Positions 1-4,612 of a DNA stretch of 8,662 bases are shown one piece after another. The position numbers and the translations under genes were made by a program. Where the stretch lies: contig CAMLOF010000118.1 in NCBI GenBank assembly GCA_946481585.1, forward strand, positions 1 to 8,662, read 5' to 3'. This DNA is from an uncultured Macromonas sp. (GTDB lineage: Bacteria > Pseudomonadota > Gammaproteobacteria > Burkholderiales > Burkholderiaceae). Positions within the stretch are counted from its first letter, which is position 1. Every line of letters begins with the position of its first letter. The notes under the pieces were generated by a model that was not told the origin of the DNA, did no database searches, and saw nothing but the letters and a program-made list of their open reading frames with translations.

Positions 1-1020
1 ACGACCTTGACGGCTCTACATACAGGCACGATCAACTTTGAGCAGGCGGCGGCGTTGGTGGTGGGAGCAGCTATCGGAACCACGGTGACAGGCGCACTGG
101 CGGCGATGGGAGCGACGATCCATGCGCAGCGAACGGCGCTGGCCTACGTCCTCTTCAACCTGGTGGCCGGCGCTGTGGCGATTGTTTTGTTGCCGGTGTT
201 CTTTGCGGCCATTGCATGGCTGGGCACATATGCTGGTCTGGATGCGGGAGCGAGCAGCCTGGCCGCTTTCCATACGTTGTTCATTGGCGTAGGTGTGGCG
301 CTGTTCTTGCCCTTCATACAGCCCTTTGCGCAAGCAGTGGAGCGTCTGTTGCCAGAGCGGGGCACGGTGGCTACACAGCGCCTGGATCGGTCGATGCTGT
401 CGATTCCATCCGTCGCGCTGGAGGCGTCTCAAAGGGCGCTGGAGCAGGTGGCGTTGCGTTTGCTGGACGTCTACAGCGAGATGTTGTCTGGCGCCGCTGC
501 ACTGACGCATGAGGCGCGGCTGGCGGAGTGTGCCAGCGATCTGGATGACGCGTATGGCTTCGTGAGCCGAATAGAGATGCCAGCGAGGGACATTGAGCAG
601 GCGGGACAGCGGATTGCTCAGTTGCATGCCGTGGATCATCTGATGCGGTTTCGCAACCGTCTGAAAGATATCAAACAGGCGGAAATTGATTTGACGGAAG
701 ACTGCTACCGGTGGGCGCTCGATAACAGCATGCACATACTGCAGTTGGCGCGCGAGGGCCTGCAGGGCCGGGCATTGGCGGGCTCGCTGCCGCAGATTGA
801 GTTGGACGCGGTTACGCTGGCCGCTCTGTCGCGCCAGGTGCGCCATGAATTGCTGGAGGAGTCTGTCTCGGGGGCGCAAAGTGCGGCACACGCATTGCGG
901 CGCACCGACACGTTCAGGTGGCTGGAGCGCACCGGCAACCACATCTGGCGGATATGTCACTACCTGTCTGCTGGTCGGCGTGAGGAGATTCGGACGCAGG
1001 AGCCGCCCCAAGAGGCCTGA
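1..1020 (+). CDS. Na/Pi cotransporter family protein, C-terminal part (5' end outside window)
   Basis: This is the last 339 residues of an inner-membrane carrier of the Na+/phosphate cotransporter II-related family; the frame is open to the first base, so the start lies upstream. Residues 1-115 are membrane-embedded. They carry the second family repeat, with the glycine/threonine motif GAAIGTTVTG (about residues 23-32) and the later AFHTLF motif followed by a hydrophobic helix ending LFLPF. Residues about 130-325 are soluble, helical and charged, as in the PhoU-like C-terminal domain of these proteins. Known members move phosphate, or export it as E. coli YjbB is thought to do; which applies here cannot be read from the sequence. 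The family motif usually reads GANIGTT, and here the asparagine is alanine. Full-length relatives are about 540-560 residues, so roughly 200 are missing. The gene ends in TGA, with a 94-bp gap before the next gene on the same strand. The family assignment is firm; the substrate is not established. Confidence 0.87.
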   Translation, partial: TTLTALHTGTINFEQAAALVVGAAIGTTVTGALAAMGATIHAQRTALAYVLFNLVAGAVAIVLLPVFFAAIAWLGTYAGLDAGASSLAAFHTLFIGVGVALFLPFIQPFAQAVERLLPERGTVATQRLDRSMLSIPSVALEASQRALEQVALRLLDVYSEMLSGAAALTHEARLAECASDLDDAYGFVSRIEMPARDIEQAGQRIAQLHAVDHLMRFRNRLKDIKQAEIDLTEDCYRWALDNSMHILQLAREGLQGRALAGSLPQIELDAVTLAALSRQVRHELLEESVSGAQSAAHALRRTDTFRWLERTGNHIWRICHYLSAGRREEIRTQEPPQEA

Positions 1021-1114
1021 GCTGAACATCGGCAAACGAATCGCAACGTACACTTAGCTTTTCTTTGCCGAGGAAGCCGCGCAAGATGAATCATCACAAC
1101 GAGGTGTTTGCCGA
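1021..1114 (+). promoter_or_regulatory. Leader of the MFS gene with three TTTGCCGA copies
   Basis: This gap separates the Na/Pi gene from the MFS gene. The 8-mer TTTGCCGA occurs at 1064-1071 and 1107-1114, and its complement TCGGCAAA at 1029-1036. The first and last copies extend to a perfect 9-bp inverted repeat (TCGGCAAAC / GTTTGCCGA), and the last copy fills the space between the Shine-Dalgarno sequence and the ATG. As RNA, the 1029 copy could pair with either downstream copy, giving mutually exclusive stems. No convincing -35/-10 pair is visible; TACACT at 1049-1054 is a weak -10 candidate. There is no U-tract terminator. A regulatory role is inference. Confidence 0.3.
1101..1106 (+). promoter_or_regulatory. 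Ribosome binding site of the MFS gene
   Basis: GAGGTG lies 8 nt before the ATG at 1115. It supports that start over the out-of-frame ATG at 1085. Confidence 0.65.
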
Positions 1115-2335
1115 ATGAGTCAGGTGGCCGGGGGCGCGGCGCACAGCACACGCGTCTTGTTCAACCTGCTGGGCCAGATTGCTTTCGGCATGTTGCTCAT
1201 GTCTCTGTGCCTGCCGTCCATGCAGGAATGGGGCGCCATCTTTCACGAGGAGCAGTCGCGCGTTCAGTTGACCTTCGGCGGGTATGTGGTGGCGTTTGGC
1301 TGCATGCAGCTGCTGTATGGGCCGTGGTCTGACCGGTTTGGCCGCAAGCGGGTGTTGCTGTCTGGGCTGGCGATTGCCTTTGTGGGGTCTGTGTTGGCCG
1401 CCATGGCTTCTGACATGACGGGTCTGATCGCTGCCAGGGTGTTGCAAGGTGCGGGTGCCTCCGCGGGCATGGTGGTTGGGCGTGCCATGGTGCAGGACCT
1501 TTTTCAGGGGCCGGACCGCACGCGGACCATGGCCTACGTTGGCATGGCGATGGGGATGTCGCCACCGCTGGCAACGCTGATTGGCGGGCAGTTGCACGTG
1601 CTGGTTGGCTGGCAGGCGAACTTCGTTCTGGCCGCCGTGCTGTCTTTGATTCTGATGCTGCTTGCATGGCTAGGCTTGCCAGCGCAGGCGGCTCGGTCCT
1701 CGGCGAACACCCATTGGTTGAAGGACATGGGGCATTCCTATGCGCGGCTGGCGCGTGAGCCTGCCTTCCTGCTGTATGTCGGCATTCTGTCGTTCACGTA
1801 TGCCACGCTTTACGCGTTCTTCAGTGGCGCGCCGATTGTTCTTGGAGGCTACGGCGTTGGGCCCGCGCAAGTGGGGTGGTACGTGGCGTGTATGACTGTG
1901 TCTTACATCGCTGGCAGCTTCATGGCCAGCCGCATTGTGCAGGCGCTGGGAGAGCGCGGAATCATGGCGTGGGGGCAGGGCGTCACGCTCGCAGGCGTGC
2001 TGCTGATGCTCGGCCTGGCCTTGGCGAATATTCACACCTCTTGGGCCTTTGCGGCGCCCTTGCTGTTCATAGGGGTCGGGCACGGCCTGATGGTGCCGTC
2101 GACGCTGGCAGGTATTGTGGGGGTGGTGCCTGCGCTGGCAGGCTCAGCGGCTGCGGTGGCCGGCCTGATGCAGCAGTTGCTGGGCGCGATTGGCGGGTAT
2201 TCGGTTGGACTGGTGTCGCACGACAGTGCGGCCAATCTGGCGTGGTTGATGCTGGGCTATTCCCTGTTGGCGCTCTTGGCTCAACTGGTGCTGCATGGCG
2301 GCGTCATGCGGGCTAAGCGCCCCCCGACCGCTTGA
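1115..2335 (+). CDS. Bcr/CflA family multidrug efflux MFS transporter
   Basis: This 406-residue inner-membrane protein is a proton-driven major facilitator exporter of the drug:H+ antiporter type with 12 expected helices. The hydrophobic segments are spread over the full length, and the size is normal for the family. Visible signatures include MFS motif A in the loop after helix 2 (residues 69-79, GPWSDRFGRKR, with D73 and the basic R77/K78/R79). In helix 4 there is the RVLQGAGAS segment (R108, Q111, G112), followed by GRAMVQDLF, which is characteristic of the Bcr/CflA subgroup. Known relatives export bicyclomycin, chloramphenicol or sulfonamides; the substrate here cannot be predicted. The ATG at 1115 has a good ribosome binding site. 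The gene probably has its own transcript, since the upstream gap is 94 bp. Its last 23 bp overlap the end of the convergent yciH-like gene, so there is no room for a normal terminator between them. Confidence 0.93.
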   Translation: MSQVAGGAAHSTRVLFNLLGQIAFGMLLMSLCLPSMQEWGAIFHEEQSRVQLTFGGYVVAFGCMQLLYGPWSDRFGRKRVLLSGLAIAFVGSVLAAMASDMTGLIAARVLQGAGASAGMVVGRAMVQDLFQGPDRTRTMAYVGMAMGMSPPLATLIGGQLHVLVGWQANFVLAAVLSLILMLLAWLGLPAQAARSSANTHWLKDMGHSYARLAREPAFLLYVGILSFTYATLYAFFSGAPIVLGGYGVGPAQVGWYVACMTVSYIAGSFMASRIVQALGERGIMAWGQGVTLAGVLLMLGLALANIHTSWAFAAPLLFIGVGHGLMVPSTLAGIVGVVPALAGSAAAVAGLMQQLLGAIGGYSVGLVSHDSAANLAWLMLGYSLLALLAQLVLHGGVMRAKRPPTA

Positions 2336-2672
2336 CGCGGTAGCCCGCCTGCTGGAGCGTAGCGACGATCAAGTCGCAGTGGTCACCCTGGATCTCGATC
2401 TGCCCCTGTTTGAGGGTGCCGCCACTGCCGCAGCGCACCTTGAGTTGCTGGGCCAATGTCTGTGCCCCTTGGGCAGGAACACCTCGGATGACGGTCACGG
2501 CCTTGCCGCCCCGGCCTTTGGTTTCGCGTTGCACGCGAACCACGCCGTCGCCCGTGGGGGCTGGCGTGGCTTTGCTGCAGTTGCATTGGGCCAGAGGCTG
2601 CCGACAGCCGGGACACATCCGCCCACCTTCAGTGGAATAGACGAGATGCCCCAGGCTGGCGAAAGATTTCAT
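2313..2672 (-). CDS. yciH: SUI1/YciH family translation initiation factor-like protein
   Basis: This 119-residue cytoplasmic protein is related to eukaryotic eIF1/SUI1 and to E. coli YciH. The N-terminal part has the typical LVYST opening, then a cysteine cluster MCPGCRQPLAQCNC (C20, C23, C30, C32) that looks able to bind a metal. The SUI1 domain covers about residues 45-119 and includes KGRGGKAVTVIRG, CGSGGTLKQG and IEIQGDH, the most conserved SUI1 blocks. E. coli YciH is reported to influence start-codon selection and initiation fidelity, but its bacterial role is not well settled. The start is supported by agreement with the usual family N-terminus rather than by a strong ribosome binding site. 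It begins 25 bp after the HU-like gene on the same strand and may be cotranscribed with it. Its 3' end overlaps the convergent MFS gene. Confidence 0.92.
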   Translation of the reverse strand: MKSFASLGHLVYSTEGGRMCPGCRQPLAQCNCSKATPAPTGDGVVRVQRETKGRGGKAVTVIRGVPAQGAQTLAQQLKVRCGSGGTLKQGQIEIQGDHCDLIVATLQQAGYRVKRSGGA

Positions 2673-2697
2673 GCTGGCACTTGCTGCCGGAGCAGGA

Positions 2698-3129
2698 TCA
2701 GAGGGCGGCGTCTTTCAGCTTCTTCAGCGCGCGGACCTTGATCTTCACCGATGCGGGCTTGGCAGCGAACGTGCGCTCTTGCTTGGTGAAGGGGTCGATA
2801 CCTTTGCGTGCCTTTTTGGCGGGGACTTTCTGCACGCCAATCTTCAGCAGGCCGGGCAGGGTGAATTCGCCAGCGCCTTTTTTGTTGACGGAGCCGAGGA
2901 TGGCAGCGTCGAGTGCTGCGAGAACGGCCTTTGCTGCCTTGGGCTCAACGCCAGATTGCGCAGCCACGTGAGCGATGAGCGCGGACTTGCTGAACACTTC
3001 TTTCACGGGCTTCACTGCAGCAGGAGCAGCTGCTGCCTTGGGGGCAGCTTTTGCAGGGGCCTTGGCGGCGGGCTTTTTGGTCTCGGGCTTGGCTGCCTTG
3101 GCAGGCGCGGCCTTTTTTGCGGTTGCCAT
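2698..3129 (-). CDS. HU-family DNA-binding protein with Lys/Ala-rich N-terminal arm
   Basis: This 143-residue nucleoid-associated protein has two parts. Residues 1-41 are almost only Ala, Lys and Pro (repeats such as KKPAAKAPAK), low-complexity and strongly basic like histone H1 tails. Residues about 44-143 are an HU/IHF fold with a helical dimerisation part, the strand segment GEFTLPGLLK (87-96), and a DNA-binding arm around KKARKGIDPFTKQ (105-117). Canonical HU has RNPxT at the tip of the arm; here it is IDPFT, so the DNA-intercalating proline (P113) is kept. The protein should bind and bend DNA as a dimer, with the tail adding non-specific binding. Tailed HU proteins of this kind are common in Burkholderiales. 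The start at 3129 is chosen because the tail begins there and AGGA lies 10 nt upstream. A longer open frame to 3393 runs antisense to yitT and has no HU-like content. Confidence 0.92.
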   Translation of the reverse strand: MATAKKAAPAKAAKPETKKPAAKAPAKAAPKAAAAPAAVKPVKEVFSKSALIAHVAAQSGVEPKAAKAVLAALDAAILGSVNKKGAGEFTLPGLLKIGVQKVPAKKARKGIDPFTKQERTFAAKPASVKIKVRALKKLKDAAL

Positions 3130-3139
3130 ATGTTTGTTT

Positions 3140-3143
3140 TCCT
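3140..3143 (-). promoter_or_regulatory. Ribosome binding site of the HU-like gene
   Basis: AGGA (within CAGGAAAA) on the minus strand, 10 nt before the ATG at 3129. It fixes this start against the longer upstream frame. Confidence 0.6.
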
Positions 3144-3187
3144 GATGGTTGATAGGTTCACTCCCCCCGTGGGTGAGTGCCGCGATT

Positions 3188-3210
3188 CTAGGCCTAGCGG
3201 AGGCTAGGCC
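3188..3210. repeat. CTAG-rich inverted repeat, possible terminator or operator
   Basis: GGCCTAGC (3191-3198) and GCTAGGCC (3203-3210) form a perfect 8-bp stem with a GGAG loop. Overlapping it is the perfect 10-bp palindrome CTAGGCCTAG (3188-3197). CTAGGCC also occurs twice as a direct repeat (3188-3194 and 3204-3210). It lies 21 bp after the yitT stop, so it could end the acrR-yitT transcript, but no U-tract follows. It also abuts the TAGAAT candidate -10 of the HU-like gene, which would fit an operator. Confidence 0.45.
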
Positions 3211-3230
3211 CTTGCGAGGGGCCCGTGGTG

Positions 3231-3854
3231 CTACACGCCGAAGTAACGCCCGCTGCGGTGGTTGACGGCGATGACCAGGTTCAGTGCCGCTGCGCCGAGC
3301 AGTGAAAGAAGCACCTGCAGAGGTGTGGTTACCCACCACGCGAGCATGAGGATGAGCGCGTCCACCACCATCTGTATGGTGCCTGCCCGCCACTGCTTGC
3401 GCTTCTGCAGGTAGATGGCCAATATGCCCACGCCACCCAGACTGGCGCCGTGCCGTATGAGCACCAGAATGCCCGTGCCCGCCAGCAGCCCGGCCATGAT
3501 GGCGGCGAACACGGGGTTGAGTGTGTTGAAGCTCACCCAGCTGGGCAGCACCTCAACGTAGAGCGACAACAGCGCCACGGCCGCAAACGTCTTGAACGTG
3601 AAGGTGGGGCCGAGCGAACGCAGCCCGAACACATAGAAGGGCAGGTTGATAGCAAAAAGAACCGCGCCCAGTGGCCATGTGGTCTGGTAGTGCAGCAGGA
3701 AGGCCAGACCCGTGGTGCCGCCAGTGAGCAGGCTGGCCTCCCGGAACATCAACACGGCCAGCGCAACGAAGAGGGGGCCTATCAGCAGGCCCTGTGCGTC
3801 CTCCAAAGCGCTGTGTGGCACGGCTGCAGGCATGGTGCGGGTGTTTTCTGTCAT
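3231..3854 (-). CDS. YitT family membrane protein (short form)
   Basis: This 207-residue inner-membrane protein of the YitT family (formerly DUF161) has about five or six hydrophobic helices. The family signature TGGTTGLAFLLHY is present (T44-G49 and onward), followed by WPLGAVLFAINLPFY. A later GHGASLGG-like turn reads RHGASLGGVGILAIYLQ. It lacks the soluble C-terminal DUF2179 domain of Bacillus members, which is normal for short proteobacterial forms. The biochemical function of the family is not known; transport is only presumed. The ATG at 3854 overlaps the stop of the acrR-like gene as ATGA, and GGAG lies 5 nt upstream inside that gene, so translation is probably coupled. A longer open frame to 4082 exists but lies within the repressor gene and does not resemble the family. 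The context suggests AcrR control along with the efflux system, which is inference. Confidence 0.88.
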   Translation of the reverse strand: MTENTRTMPAAVPHSALEDAQGLLIGPLFVALAVLMFREASLLTGGTTGLAFLLHYQTTWPLGAVLFAINLPFYVFGLRSLGPTFTFKTFAAVALLSLYVEVLPSWVSFNTLNPVFAAIMAGLLAGTGILVLIRHGASLGGVGILAIYLQKRKQWRAGTIQMVVDALILMLAWWVTTPLQVLLSLLGAAALNLVIAVNHRSGRYFGV

Positions 3855-4483
3855 GGCTGCTCCACCAGACCCAGGCCACGAAGGTAGTTGCGCAGCGTCT
3901 GTTCGCCCACCTCTTCCAGGTCGAAGGCTTGCGGGTCCATGAGCCAGTTGTTGATCAGGCCATCCACAAGCATGTGCAGGCCCAGCGCCGCGTTGCGGGC
4001 AGACATGGGCAGCGTGATGCCTTGTCTGCCTGAGCACAGAGTCAATGCCTGTTCGGTCATCAGGAGCAGGTCGCGGATGCATTCGTTGCGGCGCTGAGCG
4101 ACGGCGTGAAGTTCGTCCACGTACTCGACCTTGTGCGTGGCGATTTCAAAGACGCGGCGGGTCTGCGGGTCGTGCATGGTGGCACGCAGTGCGAGCATAA
4201 GGGTACCCAGCAGGGCCTTGAGGGGCGGCTGTGCGTCCGTGCCCGGTTGAGCGGCCGATTGCAACGCCTGTTCCAGCGGCAGCGTGACGCGTTCCATCAT
4301 GGCGTTGAACAGGTCGGCCTTGTCCTGAAAGTGCCAGTAAATGGCGCCACGGGTGGTGCCCGCGGCGGTGGCTATGTCGTTGAGCGAGGTGCGTGACACG
4401 CCTCGCTGCAGGAAAAGCTGTTCAGCGGCATCCAGCAGTTTGTGGCGGGTCTGTTCGGCTTCGGCTTTGGTTCGTCTGACCAT
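3851..4483 (-). CDS. acrR: AcrR-type TetR family repressor of the adjacent RND efflux operon
   Basis: This 210-residue cytoplasmic repressor matches AcrR/TtgR-type regulators of multidrug pumps. The N-terminus MVRRTKAEAEQTR aligns with that of E. coli AcrR. The TetR DNA-binding domain spans about residues 10-57, with helix-turn-helix LNDIATAAGTTRGAIYWHF (34-52) nearly identical to the AcrR recognition region. The rest is the helical ligand-binding and dimerisation domain of the MAATS type (CEFV-like segment HKVEYVDEL, and NNWLMDPQAFDL near the end). Members bind drugs and leave the DNA, releasing efflux genes. It is divergent from acrA, with a 129-bp region between them holding a matching operator. 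The start at 4483 is chosen by alignment to AcrR; no clear Shine-Dalgarno precedes it. The alternative start at 4528 would put the operator inside the gene. It overlaps yitT by four bases. Confidence 0.92.
   Translation of the reverse strand: MVRRTKAEAEQTRHKLLDAAEQLFLQRGVSRTSLNDIATAAGTTRGAIYWHFQDKADLFNAMMERVTLPLEQALQSAAQPGTDAQPPLKALLGTLMLALRATMHDPQTRRVFEIATHKVEYVDELHAVAQRRNECIRDLLLMTEQALTLCSGRQGITLPMSARNAALGLHMLVDGLINNWLMDPQAFDLEEVGEQTLRNYLRGLGLVEQP
3860..3863 (-). promoter_or_regulatory. Ribosome binding site of yitT inside the acrR 3' end
   Basis: GGAG on the minus strand, 5 nt before the ATG at 3854. It decides the yitT start and shows that yitT is read from the acrR message. Confidence 0.65.
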
Positions 4484-4510
4484 GGCTGTTGTGTAAATGA
4501 CGCGTAAACA

Positions 4511-4524
4511 TGACCATTTGGTCA
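4511..4524. promoter_or_regulatory. Second palindrome abutting the AcrR box
   Basis: TGACCATTTGGTCA is a perfect 6-2-6 inverted repeat (TGACCA / TGGTCA, spacer TT). It ends at the base before the AcrR-like box begins. It also holds a TTGACC-like -35 on the minus strand and TTGGTC on the plus strand. It could be a site for another regulator or an accessory site; the binding protein is unknown. Confidence 0.5.
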
Positions 4525-4551
4525 ACATACATTCAAAAATGTATGTATATT
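4522..4551 (+). promoter_or_regulatory. Candidate acrAB promoter
   Basis: TCAACA (4522-4527) and TATATT (4546-4551) are spaced by 18 bp and match the sigma-70 consensus at 4/6 and 5/6 positions. A shifted alternative -10 is TATTAT at 4548-4553. TTGGTC (4518-4523) with TATGTA (4542-4547) is another pair. The local A+T richness stands out in this GC-rich region. The predicted start near 4558 leaves a leader of about 55 nt. Which pair is used cannot be settled by eye. Confidence 0.5.
4525..4546. promoter_or_regulatory. AcrR operator (22-bp inverted repeat)
   Basis: ACATACATT (4525-4533) and AATGTATGT (4538-4546) form a perfect 9-bp inverted repeat around the spacer CAAA. As I recall it, the enterobacterial AcrR operator has the same half-sites around a 4-nt TGTG spacer. 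Together with an AcrR-like repressor encoded 42 bp away, this makes the identification strong. It lies between the candidate -35 and -10 elements of acrAB, so binding would block RNA polymerase, and the repressor gene's own promoter probably overlaps it as well. Confidence 0.85.
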
Positions 4552-4602
4552 ATGAACCGTCGCGCCTCTGGCGTGTTTCTTTTTGGCTTTTCAGCCCTCA
4601 TC

Positions 4603-4606
4603 GAGG
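4603..4606 (+). promoter_or_regulatory. Ribosome binding site of acrA
   Basis: GAGG (in GAGGTGG), 6 nt before the ATG at 4613. It selects this ATG over the in-frame TTG at 4583. Confidence 0.65.
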
Positions 4607-4612
4607 TGGTCC

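Larger units (their letters stand above)
3130..3230 (-). promoter_or_regulatory. Intergenic control region upstream of the HU-like gene
   Basis: This 101-bp gap between yitT and the HU-like gene must hold the end of one transcript and the promoter of the other. On the minus strand TAGAAT (3190-3185) is one mismatch from the -10 consensus and lies about 55 bp before the ATG; no good -35 stands at the right distance. A second weak stem, CACTC at 3159-3163 with GAGTG at 3175-3179, lies in the putative leader. The stronger inverted repeat is listed separately. The promoter call is tentative. Confidence 0.35.

Noticed and set aside
16..1053. 345-residue open frame antisense to the Na/Pi gene
   Set aside because: The composition (Arg, Gln, His) and absence of any recognisable motif mark it as a shadow of the real gene.
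1021..1071. Rho-independent terminator after the Na/Pi gene
   Set aside because: The only stem (TCGGCAAA / TTTGCCGA) has a 27-nt loop and no following U-tract.
3007..3126. Short tandem-like GC repeats, considered as a possible repeat array
   Set aside because: The repetition comes from Lys/Ala/Pro codons of the HU tail; there are no unique spacers or equal-length units.
3130..3393. Extra 88 residues upstream of the HU-like protein
   Set aside because: This extension runs antisense through the end of yitT, has no HU or tail character, and ignores the good ribosome binding site at 3140-3143.
3855..4082. Extra 76 residues upstream of YitT
   Set aside because: They lie in another frame of the repressor gene and do not look like a membrane protein; the ATGA start with GGAG upstream is far better.
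4484..4528. Longer N-terminus for the AcrR-like repressor
   Set aside because: It would place operator DNA inside the coding region and adds 15 residues absent from AcrR relatives.
4583..4612. TTG start for the adaptor protein, 10 codons upstream
   Set aside because: The ATG at 4613 has GAGG at proper spacing; the TTG has none and would lengthen an already long signal peptide.
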